Part shown: positions 54,493-64,000 of the stretch, one piece after another
Layout of the letters: the number at the start of each line of letters is the position of its first letter
Position numbering within the stretch: the stretch's first letter is position 1
From: Frischella japonica
Lineage (GTDB): Bacteria > Pseudomonadota > Gammaproteobacteria > Enterobacterales > Orbaceae
DNA: 64,000 nucleotides
Assembly (NCBI RefSeq): GCF_014489845.1
Contig: NZ_JABURY010000016.1
Coordinates: forward strand, 78,829 to 142,828
Reading direction: 5' to 3'
Translations under genes and position numbers: made by a program
Notes under the pieces: generated by a model
Told to the model about the DNA's origin: nothing
The model's database searches: none
What the model saw: only the letters and a program-made list of their open reading frames with translations

Positions 54493-55629
54493 TTAATAAA
54501 GTATATGATCATGTTTTTCAATGTAACTTTTATTAATTCGACCAAACATTTTAATATAAGCCCAAGTTGTGTAAAGTAGTATAATTGGTAAAAATATCAT
54601 AACAACCCAAAACATAATGTTTAGTGTTAAATGGCTTGAAGTCGCATCCCAAATAGTCAGACTAGCATCAGGCATTATGCTTGAAGGCATAATAAATGGG
54701 AAAGTGGTTATCGCAAACGTCATCAAAACACAAGCTATTGTTAATGAAGACGTTAAAAATACCCAACCATTTTTATCTTTACCTGACAAAATAATTGTCA
54801 ACATTGGCATGACAATAGCCAATAATGGAATTGCCCAAAGTATTGGTAGCACTTTGAAATTATTTAACCAGGAAGTATCGGTCGTTACACTTTTAAATAG
54901 TGGATTAGAATCAGCATAATGATCCATGACACTGGTTATTTCATAACCATGTAATCCAAAGATTAGCCATATTCCGGCTAAAATAAATGTTATTATCAAA
55001 ATTAATGCCGAAATTTGGGTTGCTTTGCGCGCTTTTAGGTAGAGCTCGCCGGTTGTTTTAAGTTGCAACCACGCGCCACCTTGAGTGACAATTAGCATCA
55101 AACTGATAATACCTGCTAATAAGGCAAAAGGATTAAGTAAGCCAAAAAAATTACCTTCATATGAGACGCGCATAAATTCATCGTATTTGAATGGCACTCC
55201 TTGAAGTAAATTACCAAAAGCAACGCCAAATACAAGTGCTGGCACAAAGCTGCCAATAAATATCGCGGTATCCCATAAATTACGCCATTTTGAACTTTCT
55301 AGTTTACTTCGATAATCAAAGCCTAATGGTCTAAAAAATAGTGCACAAAGCACTAAAATCATTGCAATATAAAATCCGGAGAATGAAGCAGCATAAACAT
55401 CTGGCCATGCTGCAAAAATCCCAGCGCCCGCGGTAATTAACCAAACCTGATTACCATCCCAATGTGGCGCAATGGCATTTATCATTATGCGTCGTTCATT
55501 ATTGGTCTTACCAATAATCGGCAACAATATACCAACCCCCATGTCAAAACCATCGGTAACCGTAAATCCAATTAAAACGGCGCTAATGATTACCCACCAA
55601 ATAACTCGTAAAACTTCATAATCTAACAT
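54493..55629 (-). CDS. cydB: cytochrome bd ubiquinol oxidase subunit II
   Basis: CydB is the non-heme structural subunit of the high-affinity quinol oxidase. The 378-residue product (379 in E. coli) starts MLDYEVLRVIWWVIISAVLI and shows GFDMGVGILLP, NAIAPHWDGNQVWLI and LFFRPLGFDYRSK, with nine membrane segments. It lies 17 bases after cydA. Confidence 0.97.
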   Translation of the reverse strand: MLDYEVLRVIWWVIISAVLIGFTVTDGFDMGVGILLPIIGKTNNERRIMINAIAPHWDGNQVWLITAGAGIFAAWPDVYAASFSGFYIAMILVLCALFFRPLGFDYRSKLESSKWRNLWDTAIFIGSFVPALVFGVAFGNLLQGVPFKYDEFMRVSYEGNFFGLLNPFALLAGIISLMLIVTQGGAWLQLKTTGELYLKARKATQISALILIITFILAGIWLIFGLHGYEITSVMDHYADSNPLFKSVTTDTSWLNNFKVLPILWAIPLLAIVMPMLTIILSGKDKNGWVFLTSSLTIACVLMTFAITTFPFIMPSSIMPDASLTIWDATSSHLTLNIMFWVVMIFLPIILLYTTWAYIKMFGRINKSYIEKHDHILY

Positions 55630-55646
55630 GATTTTACTCCCTTTCC

Positions 55647-57227
55647 TTAATGCGTTACCGTTTGTGGTTGTGCCGTTGTTTCGTAATGATAGTTGCCAGT
55701 AGCTAAAGAGCTAGGTCCTAAACGAGCATATTTAAACATTAAGAACATTTCAGCAATCAAGAATAACGTATATAGACCACAAATTAACAACATAGTGAAT
55801 AATATTTCACCCGCTGTTAAGGAAGAGTTTGCCACACCAGTAGGTAAAATACCATCAATTGCCCAAGGCTGACGCCCATATTCCGCCACAAACCAACCAC
55901 ATTCACATGCAAGCCACGGGAACGGAATGGAAAAGAGCATAAAACGATGGAACCAATTATAATGACCAATTTTATGTTTAAATGTTATTAAAACAGCAAA
56001 AGCAATCCCCAGAAGCATTAAGAAACCTAGACCGACCATGATTCTGAAAGACCAAAATAATGGTGCCACAGCCGGAATAGAATCCTCAACCGCTGCTTTA
56101 ATATGCACCTCTTTTGCCTCTGGTATAGTAATATTATCCCGATCAGTGAAACGTTTAACTAAATAGCCATAGCCCAGATCATCACGATGCTTTTCAAAAA
56201 GTCTTTGCACATTCGGATCTGTACTGCCTTTTTTTATCTTTTCTAAATTTTCATAGGCGACGATACCATTACGGATTCTGACTTCATTGTCTTGCATAAT
56301 CTCTTTTAAACCTTTTACTTCTTTATCCAGAGATCGCGTGGTAATTAGCCCCATAACATAAGGTATTTGAATTTCGAATAGATTTTTCTTTTCTGCTTGT
56401 GAAGGAAAAGCTATAACATTAAACGCTGCCGGAGCAGGTTGTGTTTCCCATTCACCTTCGATAGCGGCAAGTTTTGTTGGTTGTACAGTCGTCATCTCAT
56501 GACCGGCTTCATCACCCATCATAATCAGTGCTATAGACATGATGAAACCAAACATTGCTGCAACGGCAAATGAACGTTTTGCGAATGCAGTATCTCTGTT
56601 TTTTAATAAATAATAAGAACTAATACCTAATACAAATACAGCACCTGTAACATAACCAGCAGATACCGTATGAAAAAATTTGAATTGTGCTACCGGACTG
56701 GTGATTAATTGAAAAAAATCGACCATTTCCATTCGAGAATTAAAGGCATTAAATTGTGAACCAGTTGGGAATTGCATCCAACCATTAGCCACTAATATCC
56801 ATAATGCAGACAAATTAGAACCAAAAGCCACACACCATGTCGTAAGTAAATGTTTCACACGACTCATTCGATCCCAACCAAAAAAGAACAGACCGACCAT
56901 TGTTGATTCTAAGAAAAAGGCCATCAATCCTTCGATTGCTAATGGTGCCCCAAATATATCACCAACATAATGAGAATATTGAGACCAATTCGTTCCAAAC
57001 TGGAATTCCATGGTTAAACCGGTAGCGACACCTAAAGCAAAATTAATAGCAAACAATTTTCCCCAGAATCTTGTCATATCCTTCCAAATTTGCTTTCCAC
57101 TAGCAACATACACCGTTTCCATTATGGCCAATAAAAAGGCTAACCCTAATGTTAGGGGAACAAATATGAAATGGTACATTGCAGTTAAAGCAAATTGAAG
57201 TCTTGATAGTTCAACGATATCTAACAT
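55647..57227 (-). CDS. cydA: cytochrome bd ubiquinol oxidase subunit I
   Basis: CydA carries hemes b558, b595 and d and the quinol site. The 526-residue product (522 in E. coli) has His19 in [15 protein letters not shown], the quinol-loop region (about residues 255-390, including the long form with [14 protein letters not shown]), and the GRQPW motif near residue 448. Oxygen reduction by this enzyme does not pump protons but works at low oxygen. It is the first gene of cydABX; sucD lies 108 bases upstream on the same strand. Confidence 0.98.
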   Translation of the reverse strand: MLDIVELSRLQFALTAMYHFIFVPLTLGLAFLLAIMETVYVASGKQIWKDMTRFWGKLFAINFALGVATGLTMEFQFGTNWSQYSHYVGDIFGAPLAIEGLMAFFLESTMVGLFFFGWDRMSRVKHLLTTWCVAFGSNLSALWILVANGWMQFPTGSQFNAFNSRMEMVDFFQLITSPVAQFKFFHTVSAGYVTGAVFVLGISSYYLLKNRDTAFAKRSFAVAAMFGFIMSIALIMMGDEAGHEMTTVQPTKLAAIEGEWETQPAPAAFNVIAFPSQAEKKNLFEIQIPYVMGLITTRSLDKEVKGLKEIMQDNEVRIRNGIVAYENLEKIKKGSTDPNVQRLFEKHRDDLGYGYLVKRFTDRDNITIPEAKEVHIKAAVEDSIPAVAPLFWSFRIMVGLGFLMLLGIAFAVLITFKHKIGHYNWFHRFMLFSIPFPWLACECGWFVAEYGRQPWAIDGILPTGVANSSLTAGEILFTMLLICGLYTLFLIAEMFLMFKYARLGPSSLATGNYHYETTAQPQTVTH

Positions 57228-57335
57228 TTCTACTCCCTAAGACTACAACAAAGCCCAATTTAATTATTAATATTGAAAATCTGCGCTATTGTACACTAAA
57301 AATCACTAACAAAATTAACAAATATCAAAAAAAAG

Positions 57336-58205
57336 TTAATTTATTATTTTTTTTATTGCATTACCGATTTCAATTAAACTTGGAACAACGATTACCCCTG
57401 CTTCTTGTAATGCTTTAGTTTTTGCCGCCGCAGTTCCTTTACCACCAGAAATAATTGCCCCTGCATGCCCCATACGCTTACCACTCGGAGCGGTCACACC
57501 GGCTATATAACTTACTACAGGTTTAGAAACATATTGACGAATATATTCAGCCGCGGCTTCTTCAGCCATGCCACCGATTTCACCAATCATGACAATAAGT
57601 TCCGTTTCTGGATCGTTTTCTAATAACGAAAGAATTGTAATAAAATCACTACCTGGAATGGGATCACCACCAATTCCAACACAAACTGATTGCCCCACAC
57701 CAATATCAGTTGTTTGTTTAACCGCTTCGTAAGTTAACGTACCAGAACGTGAAATAATGCCAACTTTTCCTGGTAAATGAATATGTCCCGGCATGATACC
57801 AATTTTACATTGATTTGGGACTATGATGCCTGGACAATTCGGACCAATTAAAATACTATCGGTTTGTTTTAATTTTTCTTTAACAAATAACATATCCAAA
57901 GTGGGAATACCTTCAGTAATACATACAATCAATTTAATACCAGCATCAAGTGCTTCTAAAATTGAATCCCGACCAAACGCTGCCGGAACATAGATAACTG
58001 AGGCCGTTGCTCCTGTTGCTTGTACAGCTTCTTTAACTGTATTAAATACAGGTAATCCAAGATGAGTAGTACCACCTTTACCTGGTGTAACACCGCCAAC
58101 AATTTTAGTGCCATAATCTAGCGCTTGTTGCGAATGGAAAGTCCCCTGACTGCCTGTAAAACCTTGACAAATTACTTTAGTATCTTGATTAATTAAAATT
58201 GACAT
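57336..58205 (-). CDS. sucD: succinyl-CoA synthetase alpha subunit
   Basis: SucCD interconverts succinyl-CoA and succinate with nucleotide phosphorylation. The 289-residue product has the same length as E. coli SucD, with the CoA-binding [20 protein letters not shown] start, [18 protein letters not shown], and the phospho-histidine near residue 246 in [18 protein letters not shown]. It follows sucC by 20 bases. Confidence 0.97.
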   Translation of the reverse strand: MSILINQDTKVICQGFTGSQGTFHSQQALDYGTKIVGGVTPGKGGTTHLGLPVFNTVKEAVQATGATASVIYVPAAFGRDSILEALDAGIKLIVCITEGIPTLDMLFVKEKLKQTDSILIGPNCPGIIVPNQCKIGIMPGHIHLPGKVGIISRSGTLTYEAVKQTTDIGVGQSVCVGIGGDPIPGSDFITILSLLENDPETELIVMIGEIGGMAEEAAAEYIRQYVSKPVVSYIAGVTAPSGKRMGHAGAIISGGKGTAAAKTKALQEAGVIVVPSLIEIGNAIKKIIN

Positions 58206-58225
58206 ATTTACTGAACTCCATTCAA

Positions 58226-59401
58226 TTACACAGCAACGGCCGAAATTTTTTGCGCCGCATCAGCTAAACTTTCAGCACTTATAATATTTAGTTGACTATT
58301 TGCTAAAATTTCTCTTGCAATTTCGGCATTATTACCTTCTAGTCTAACGACAACTGGAACATTAAGATCAATCTCTTGTATGGCAGCAATAATACCATCA
58401 GCAATTAAATCACAACGCACAATACCACCAAAAATGTTAACCAAAATTGCTTTAACATGATTATCGGAAAGTATCAATTTAAATGCTTCACAAACACGCT
58501 CTTTAGTTGTCCCCCCCCCGACATCAAGGAAATTAGCGGGTTCACCTCCATATAATTTAATAATATCCATTGTCGCCATGGCAAGTCCTGCTCCATTTAC
58601 CATACAACCGATGTTACCGTTAAGTGAAACATAACTAATACCTTGCTTCGTGGCGATAGATTCTCTTTCATCTTCTTGAGTGATATCTCTTAACTGACTT
58701 AGTTCAGCATGGCGATATAATGCGTTATCATCTAAAACAATTTTGGCATCTACACAAACAAGTTCTTCATTTTCTGTCAAAACTAAAGGATTTATCTCTG
58801 CTAAAGAAACATCGTTTTCAATAAACAATTTAGCCAAACCCATAAAGATTTTCGTGAATTGATTTATAAGCTTACCTTGCAACCCCAGTTTAAATGCTAA
58901 TTCACGTCCCTGATAGGCACATGGTCCGGTTAGGGGATCTATGGGCATTGTATGAATTAATTCTGGTGTATTTTCCGCTACGGACTCTATATCCATCCCA
59001 CCTTCAGTCGAAGCTATAATCACCACACGTTGAAGAGCTCTATCAATAACCGCACCCAAATAAAACTCGTTTAAAATTTGCGAAGCTTGCTCTATTAAAA
59101 TCTTATTAACCGGTTGACCTTTATTGTCAGTTTGATATGTAATTAAGCGTTGCCCTAACCAATGTTCAGCAAATTGCTGAATTTGATTGAGATTATCGGT
59201 ACAAATAACGCCCCCTGCTTTCCCTCTTCCCCCAGCATGAACTTGGCACTTAGCTACCCATTTTTTATTAATTAAACTTTGCGTTGAAATCTCGGCTAAT
59301 ATTTCCTTAATTTCATCAACCGACTGGCAAACATAATTTGTCGGAATGGGTAAACCGTAATTTTTGAAAAGTAATTTTGATTGATATTCATGCAAATTCA
59401 T
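58226..59401 (-). CDS. sucC: succinyl-CoA synthetase beta subunit
   Basis: The 391-residue ATP-grasp subunit starts [20 protein letters not shown] (ATG 59401; a longer frame begins with TTG). It has [52 protein letters not shown] and [14 protein letters not shown], all as in E. coli SucC. Unlike E. coli, sdhCDAB and sucAB are not upstream: the plus-strand fldA gene lies there. So sucCD is a stand-alone unit, which fits succinyl-CoA supply for biosynthesis without a full TCA cycle; that is inference. Confidence 0.97.
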   Translation of the reverse strand: MNLHEYQSKLLFKNYGLPIPTNYVCQSVDEIKEILAEISTQSLINKKWVAKCQVHAGGRGKAGGVICTDNLNQIQQFAEHWLGQRLITYQTDNKGQPVNKILIEQASQILNEFYLGAVIDRALQRVVIIASTEGGMDIESVAENTPELIHTMPIDPLTGPCAYQGRELAFKLGLQGKLINQFTKIFMGLAKLFIENDVSLAEINPLVLTENEELVCVDAKIVLDDNALYRHAELSQLRDITQEDERESIATKQGISYVSLNGNIGCMVNGAGLAMATMDIIKLYGGEPANFLDVGGGTTKERVCEAFKLILSDNHVKAILVNIFGGIVRCDLIADGIIAAIQEIDLNVPVVVRLEGNNAEIAREILANSQLNIISAESLADAAQKISAVAV

Positions 59402-59533
59402 AGATGCGTATTCCAAGTAATTAATAATACAAATTAAAAAAATGTATATAAAATGGATAAATAATTAATGATCACAAAGTTTAATCTAATAAGTAAAAAT
59501 TGTGTAGTTTTGTCATCATTTAATAAAAAAAAT

Positions 59534-59549
59534 CTATGCAAACGCATAG
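59534..59549. repeat. small hairpin in the sucC-fldA gap
   Basis: CTATGC and GCATAG pair around AAAC. On the minus strand the stem is followed by a run of eight T/A (ATTTTTTTT), which looks like a terminator although no minus-strand gene lies upstream of it. It may be a remnant of the arrangement before sdh-suc genes were lost, or a regulatory site for one of the divergent genes. Confidence 0.45.
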
Positions 59550-59554
59550 TCTTA

Positions 59555-59584
59555 TTGTTGTTTTTTATTCTGTAATGTTATAAT
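59555..59584 (+). promoter_or_regulatory. candidate promoter of fldA
   Basis: TTGTTG (59555-59560) and TATAAT (59579-59584) are separated by 18 bases; the start would be about 40 bases before the fldA ATG. The -10 is a perfect match but AT richness makes chance hits frequent here. Confidence 0.4.
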
Positions 59585-59626
59585 TTTTGTTTAATGATAA
59601 AAATGCAAAGACTATAGGGTAAAATT

Positions 59627-60139
59627 ATGGCCAAAGTTGGAATTTTTTTTGGTAGCGATACCGGAAACACAGAAAAAGTCGCACAACAAATACAAGCATT
59701 GTTAGGTGAAGATACCGCAGATTTATTTGATATTGCTAAAACTACCAAGGAAGAAATACAAAAATATGAATTCTTATTTTTTGGTATTCCAACTTGGTAT
59801 TATGGCGAGTCACAATGCGATTGGGATGATTTTTTCCCTAATCTTGAACAAGTAAATTTTACAGGTAAAATGGTCGCTATTTTTGGTTGTGGTGATCAAG
59901 AGGATTATGCTGAATATTTCTGTGATGCGATGGGAACATTACGAGATATTATTGAACCTAAAGGTGTAAAAATTGTTGGTAATTGGCCAACCGAAGGATA
60001 TCATTTTGAATCATCTAAAAGTTTAGTCGATGATAACCACTTTGTCGGACTAGCAATTGATGAAGACAGACAAGCTGATTTAACTGAACAACGTATTACT
60101 CAATGGGTCGAACAAGTTAAAAGTGAAATGGGTATTTAA
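59627..60139 (+). CDS. fldA: flavodoxin A
   Basis: Flavodoxin is a small FMN electron carrier replacing ferredoxin, used for example by pyruvate formate-lyase activase and biotin or isoprenoid enzymes. The 170-residue long-chain form has the phosphate loop SDTGNTE (residues 10-16), TWYYGESQCDWDDFF with the FMN-stacking aromatic, and GCGDQEDYAEYFCDAMG (about residues 87-103). fur follows downstream, as in E. coli (where the small uof frame lies between). AGGG lies before the ATG. Confidence 0.97.
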   Translation: MAKVGIFFGSDTGNTEKVAQQIQALLGEDTADLFDIAKTTKEEIQKYEFLFFGIPTWYYGESQCDWDDFFPNLEQVNFTGKMVAIFGCGDQEDYAEYFCDAMGTLRDIIEPKGVKIVGNWPTEGYHFESSKSLVDDNHFVGLAIDEDRQADLTEQRITQWVEQVKSEMGI

Positions 60140-60533
60140 AATTTTCATTATATAATTTCACTCAAGATGACAAAGAACATTAAATTACTAATAACTATAA
60201 GCGAGGTCGTTAAGGCCTCTTTATTCCTATAGGGCTAAAATATATATTATTTTTTAACCCAACTCACATTCTAATAATAAGAATCTTTTTTAGTGCATAT
60301 AATTCAATGCATTTTGATTGTAATATCTCATGACTTTTTATTTGTTAAAATACCATAACAATATTTAGTAATTAAATTAACAATCTTTGAAGAATTGATA
60401 TAAATTAGATAACTCAAAATTATTAAGTAAGATAATTAATTTAATAGGATAAGCCATCTAAAATGATTGCTTTATTTTTTCTAAATATTTTTTATAATGA
60501 ACACCAATTATGTGACAAAGGATTCAAATTTTT
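60140..60533. other. fldA-fur intergenic region
   Basis: The 394-base gap has no frame resembling Uof. It holds a weak hairpin (GAGGTC / GGCCTC, 60203-60219, then TTTATT) that may end the fldA message, and a second small stem at 60268-60284 followed by a T run. The fur promoter should be near 60470-60500, where TATAAT occurs at 60493-60498. Confidence 0.5.
60203..60225 (+). terminator. weak terminator after fldA
   Basis: GAGGTC (60203-60208) pairs with GGCCTC (60214-60219) with one T-G wobble around a 5-base loop, followed by TTTATT, 64 bases after the fldA stop. Confidence 0.45.
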
Positions 60534-60986
60534 ATGACCGCACAAGAAAATAATGCCGCACTAAAAAATGCAGGACTCAAAATAACTTTACCAAGATTAA
60601 AGATTTTAGAATTACTGCGTGATCCTCAACATCAACATGTTACTGCAGAAGATCTATATAAAAGATTATTAGATTCTGGTGAGGAAATTGGTTTAGCGAC
60701 AGTTTATCGGGTGTTAAACCAATTTGACGATGCAGGAATTGTGACTAGACATAATTTCGAAGGTGGGAAAGCTATTTTTGAGTTATCTACACAAACACAT
60801 CACGATCATCTTATTTGTTTAGATTGCGGCGAAGTATTTGAATTTAGCGACGAAACCATTAATAAACGACAAAAAGAGATCGCTAGTCGTTATGGCATCG
60901 ATTTGACCTACCATAGTTTATATCTTTATGGGCACTGTTCTGGTGGTAATTGTAAAAAAGAGCCATCTCTTCATAATCCAAAATAA
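60534..60986 (+). CDS. fur: ferric uptake regulator
   Basis: Fur is the iron-responsive repressor of uptake genes, here probably including feoABC in this window. The 150-residue product has the DNA-binding domain with TLPRLKILELLRDPQHQHVT (about 18-37) and GLATVYRVLNQFDDAGIV, and the metal sites HHDHLICLDCGEVFEF (about 89-104) with Cys95 and Cys98. AAAGGA lies before the ATG. Confidence 0.98.
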   Translation: MTAQENNAALKNAGLKITLPRLKILELLRDPQHQHVTAEDLYKRLLDSGEEIGLATVYRVLNQFDDAGIVTRHNFEGGKAIFELSTQTHHDHLICLDCGEVFEFSDETINKRQKEIASRYGIDLTYHSLYLYGHCSGGNCKKEPSLHNPK

Positions 60987-61085
60987 TCTAAATAAATTTT
61001 TTACAAATTACTAGATCGTTTAGTTAAGATCTAGTAATTTAAATAGTCATTATCGACCATTCATCTGTGTAGGTTTATACTCAAA

Positions 61086-61625
61086 ATGCGACAATTTCTT
61101 AATTTTATTCCTTTAGTATTCTTTTTTGTTTTTCTAGTATTTTACGATATTTTTGCTGGCGTAAAAGCTTTAATGATATCGTCCACCATTACTTTAATCA
61201 TTACTTTAATTATTTATAAAAAATTAGAAAAAATGGAATTATTTTCTTATTTGATGATCATCATTTTTGGTGGATTAACTATCTATCTTGATAATAAAGA
61301 TTTTATCAAATGGAAAGTTACTCTCATCAATTTGGGATTTGCTTTCACGCTCTTAACCAGTCAGTTTTTTTTCAAAAAAAATCTTATCCAAAAATTAATT
61401 GGCAAAGATATTAAACTAGATACATTAATTTGGAACAAATTAAATATCATTTGGTCATTTTTTTTCATAGTATGTGGAATAGCTAATCTTTATGTAACTT
61501 ACTATATGTCAGATGATTTCTTTGGTGTTTTTAAAGCTTTTATTTTACCTGGCGCATCGTTAGTTATTACACTGATATCGGGGATCTATATTTACAAATA
61601 TCTTGAGCCGAATGATAAAAAATAA
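61086..61625 (+). CDS. yciB: inner membrane-spanning protein YciB
   Basis: YciB (IspZ-like) is an inner-membrane protein linked to envelope maintenance and septation. The 179-residue product has five to six membrane segments and the family landmarks FIPLVFFFVFLVFYDIFAG at the N-terminus, FIKWKVTLINLGFAFTLL near residue 75 and WNKLNIIWSFFFIVCGIANL near residue 118. It is followed after 21 bases by yciA, the E. coli neighbour. Confidence 0.93.
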   Translation: MRQFLNFIPLVFFFVFLVFYDIFAGVKALMISSTITLIITLIIYKKLEKMELFSYLMIIIFGGLTIYLDNKDFIKWKVTLINLGFAFTLLTSQFFFKKNLIQKLIGKDIKLDTLIWNKLNIIWSFFFIVCGIANLYVTYYMSDDFFGVFKAFILPGASLVITLISGIYIYKYLEPNDKK

Positions 61626-61646
61626 TTCAAAGGGAGGATTAACAAT

Positions 61647-62108
61647 ATGAATCAAAATACGAAAAATCCTAAAGGACAATTGGTTTTACGCACTTTAGCT
61701 ATGCCAAGTGATACTAATCCACATGGACATATCTTTGGTGGTTGGATATTGTCACAAATGGATCTTGGTGGCGGAATATTGGCTAAAGAAATAGCAAGAG
61801 GCCGAGTGGTAACAGTTAATGTCAGTAGTGTAACCTTCCACCGTCCGGCGATGGTTGGTGACGTAGTATGCTGTTATGCCCGATGTTTAAAAACTGGTAC
61901 ATCTTCTATTACTATTGCCATTGAAGTTTGGGTAAAAAGAATTTCCGATAATCATAATAATTTTGGTCAACGTGAGTGTATAACTGAAGCCATTTATACC
62001 TATGTTTTAGTTGACAAGCATAATAAATCACGGCCATTACCTGAACAATTTCAACAGTATAATGAACAAACAGATGATGTTTCTAAACTTGGTTTAAGTG
62101 AAGACTAA
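61647..62108 (+). CDS. yciA: acyl-CoA thioesterase YciA
   Basis: YciA is a hexameric hotdog thioesterase with broad acyl-CoA range. The 153-residue product has TLAMPSDTNPHGHIFGGWIL (about residues 14-33), SQMDLGGG with the catalytic Asp, and VTVNVSSVTFHRPAMVGDVV. A strong GGGAGG ribosome site precedes the ATG. It lies between yciB and cls, all on the plus strand and closely spaced. Confidence 0.95.
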   Translation: MNQNTKNPKGQLVLRTLAMPSDTNPHGHIFGGWILSQMDLGGGILAKEIARGRVVTVNVSSVTFHRPAMVGDVVCCYARCLKTGTSSITIAIEVWVKRISDNHNNFGQRECITEAIYTYVLVDKHNKSRPLPEQFQQYNEQTDDVSKLGLSED

Positions 62109-62115
62109 TATCAAA

Positions 62116-63579
62116 ATGTCTTTGGATTCATTTTATGCTTGGGGTAATACTTTCGTATTAATCAGCTATTGGCTGCTTATTGTTGGTGTTACACTCAGAA
62201 TATTAGTGAAACGTCGCCCCACTACCTTTGTTGTAGCGTGGTTGTTAATCATTTACATCATTCCATTTGTAGGAATAGTTTTATACTTTTTATTAGGCGA
62301 AGCACATATTGGTCAGCAACGAGCCAAACGTGCACAAAAAATGCGACCAATCATAAATCAATTTATCCATAAACTCATTGATTTTCCATTTATTTTTACC
62401 GATCAGGTAAGTGATGTCGCAAAACCATTATTCCAGTTATGTAAACATCAAACAGGATTAAATGGTATAAACGGTAATCACATTGAATTAATAAATACCC
62501 CTGATGCAATATTCGATTATTTGATAAATGATATAAATCAAGCTAAATCAAAAATTGAAATGGTATTTTATATTTGGAACATTGGTGGACGAGCTGATGA
62601 AGTTCAACATGCATTAATTAGTGCAGTTAATCGTGGGGTAAAATGTCAAATTATGTTAGATTCGGCTGGTAGCCGGCATTTTTTTAAAAGTCAGCAATCT
62701 AAATTAATGCGTGATGCAGGTATTGAAATTGTCGAATGTTTAAAAGTCAATCTTTTTCGTTTTATCTTTCGCCGGTTAGATTTGCGTCAACATCGCAAAA
62801 TGGTAATAATTGATAATCATATTGCTTACACCGGTAGTATGAATATTGTTGATCCACGTTATTTCAAACAAAATAAAAATGTTGGTGAATGGGTCGATAT
62901 TATGATTAGAATGAATGGTCCAATAACCACGTTAATGGGGGCTATTTATGCAAGTGATTGGGAATTAGAAACGGGCAATAAATTACGATTACCTCAAGTT
63001 GCTCAATTTGCAGAACAACCCGAGCTAAAACGCCATATTATGCAAATCATACCGTCTGGTCCCGGTTATACTGAATACATGATTCAGCAAGCCTTACTTA
63101 CCGCTATATATTCCGCTCAAAAAGAAATCATATTCACTACCCCTTATTTAGTGCCGAGTGATGCGCTGTTACACGCTATTTGTACTGCAGCGCAACGTGG
63201 TGTAAATGTTAATATTATTATACCGCAGAAAAATGATTCGTTGATGGTTGATTGGGCAAGTCGCGCATTTTATAGCGATTTATTGGCAAGTGGCGTCAAG
63301 CTTTATCAATTTAAAAATAATTTATTACATACTAAAAGTGTTTTAATCGATCAACAATTAAGTTTAGTTGGTACAGTTAATCTTGATATGCGTAGTTTAT
63401 GGTTGAATTTTGAAGTTACAACAGTAATAGACGATAGCGATTTTGCCGAACAATTAAACTGCTTACTCAAACATTATTTATCTCAATCTGATGAATTAAC
63501 ACTAACAAAGTGGAATAAACGATCATTTTGGAACCATATAATTGAAAGATTATTTTACTTTTTTGCACCATTGTTATAA
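62116..63579 (+). CDS. cls: cardiolipin synthase A
   Basis: ClsA joins two phosphatidylglycerol molecules into cardiolipin at the inner membrane. The 487-residue product (486 in E. coli) has two N-terminal membrane segments (about residues 10-60) and two HKD motifs: DLRQHRKMVIIDNHIAYTGS (near 220) and LLHTKSVLIDQQLSLVGTVN (near 395), and ends with ERLFYFFAPLL as in E. coli. ATG 62116 gives the family length; a GTG at 62098 would overlap the yciA stop. Confidence 0.96.
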   Translation: MSLDSFYAWGNTFVLISYWLLIVGVTLRILVKRRPTTFVVAWLLIIYIIPFVGIVLYFLLGEAHIGQQRAKRAQKMRPIINQFIHKLIDFPFIFTDQVSDVAKPLFQLCKHQTGLNGINGNHIELINTPDAIFDYLINDINQAKSKIEMVFYIWNIGGRADEVQHALISAVNRGVKCQIMLDSAGSRHFFKSQQSKLMRDAGIEIVECLKVNLFRFIFRRLDLRQHRKMVIIDNHIAYTGSMNIVDPRYFKQNKNVGEWVDIMIRMNGPITTLMGAIYASDWELETGNKLRLPQVAQFAEQPELKRHIMQIIPSGPGYTEYMIQQALLTAIYSAQKEIIFTTPYLVPSDALLHAICTAAQRGVNVNIIIPQKNDSLMVDWASRAFYSDLLASGVKLYQFKNNLLHTKSVLIDQQLSLVGTVNLDMRSLWLNFEVTTVIDDSDFAEQLNCLLKHYLSQSDELTLTKWNKRSFWNHIIERLFYFFAPLL

Positions 63580-63600
63580 ATCATAAAGCAATTTCATCAA

Positions 63601-63616
63601 AATCATCGATATGATT
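63601..63616. terminator. weak convergent hairpin cls / cpdA
   Basis: AATCAT and ATGATT pair around CGAT in the 69-base gap between convergent cls and cpdA. The stem is AT-rich and lacks a clear T run, so the call is weak. Confidence 0.25.
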
Positions 63617-63648
63617 GTTGATAATATTAACTATTACAAATAGCATAC

Positions 63649-64000
63649 TCAATAACCACTTTGTGACATATCGGGATGAAATATTATATTTTCAAGATGT
63701 TGTACTTTAGTTTCAATCTCCCCTGCCCTTTGCAAATCAATGATGCGCCATCCCGGCAAATCATTTGCTACCTGAAAATCATGGTTTAATGGTTTAAATT
63801 GAACACATGTTGAGGGTGTTGAAAATGCTTGGCAATGTGATAATCGATGATGTGATTTTTGATGAATATGCCCCCACCCAATACCTTTTATATTTGGATA
63901 TTGGTTAATTAAATTGATAAATTCAGTATGATTAATTAAGCAATGATTATCCAGCCAATGACATTGAGACATAATTGGGTGATGATGTAAAAAAACCATT
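63649..64000 (-). CDS. cpdA: 3',5'-cAMP phosphodiesterase, C-terminal part (cut by window edge)
   Basis: CpdA hydrolyses cyclic AMP and so tunes Crp-dependent catabolite control. The visible 116 residues are the C-terminal portion of the calcineurin-like fold: VFLHHHPIMSQCHWLD with the metal-binding histidines, GHIHQK, the conserved STPSTCVQFKP segment, and the ending DMSQSGY; all align with the C-terminus of E. coli CpdA. The 5' end (about 155 residues) lies beyond the window, so the frame is partial, not broken. Confidence 0.92.
   Translation of the reverse strand, partial: MVFLHHHPIMSQCHWLDNHCLINHTEFINLINQYPNIKGIGWGHIHQKSHHRLSHCQAFSTPSTCVQFKPLNHDFQVANDLPGWRIIDLQRAGEIETKVQHLENIIFHPDMSQSGY

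Overview
The window is AT-rich gammaproteobacterial chromosome. Gene content and order repeatedly match Enterobacterales blocks: ygiF-glnE, yhdT-panF-prmA, psd-mscM, fldA-fur, and sucCD-cydABX-ybgC-tolQRAB-pal-cpoB-tRNA-Lys. Low GC, compact versions of several proteins and incomplete retention of neighbours (no sdh or sucAB beside sucCD, no ybgE) suggest a host-associated relative such as Orbaceae (Gilliamella-like, bee gut). That placement is inferred from protein resemblance and composition; I did not test it by a search.

Layout. 0.5-11.3 kb, all minus strand: a small exported protein, the feoABC ferrous iron operon, a TPR-like lipoprotein, glnE, a short ygiF and glyA. 11.6-15.9 kb, plus strand: an SLC13-type permease, then yhdT-panF-prmA. 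16.2-26.1 kb, mostly minus: fdhD, azlCD, a DedA protein (plus), mscM-psd, dnaB, murJ and a LOG-family hydrolase. 26.3 kb: tRNA-Asn. 26.4-42.4 kb is an accessory stretch on the minus strand. It holds many small exported or lipoprotein genes, several of them duplicated and decaying, plus a UvrA-like ATPase / serine hydrolase-like / MATE transporter cluster. 42.5-47.6 kb: fruBKA with its regulator cra and good Cra operators. 48.0 kb: tRNA-Lys. 48.2-54.0 kb: Tol-Pal. 54.4-57.2 kb: cytochrome bd with a tiny cydX. 57.3-59.4 kb: sucCD. 59.6-63.6 kb, plus strand: fldA, fur, yciB, yciA and cls. The right edge cuts cpdA.

How it fits together. The core genes indicate a fermentative or microaerobic sugar user: fructose PTS under Cra control, cytochrome bd, ferrous iron uptake with Fur, flavodoxin, and an envelope kept in order by Tol-Pal, MurJ, Psd, ClsA and an MscM channel. 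The accessory stretch looks like a turnover zone beside a tRNA. I read one 34-bp tandem duplication, one clear single-base frameshift in a tandem duplicate, one in-frame nonsense codon, a relic of an amidase C-terminus, a 48-bp repeat that is the shared tail of two gene relics, and a family of three tandem paralogues whose middle copy is dead. This pattern would fit an immunity or effector-accessory array, but that is a hypothesis. Two intra-operon AT-rich hairpins (feoB-feoC and tolR-tolA) are unexplained structures in otherwise ordinary operons.
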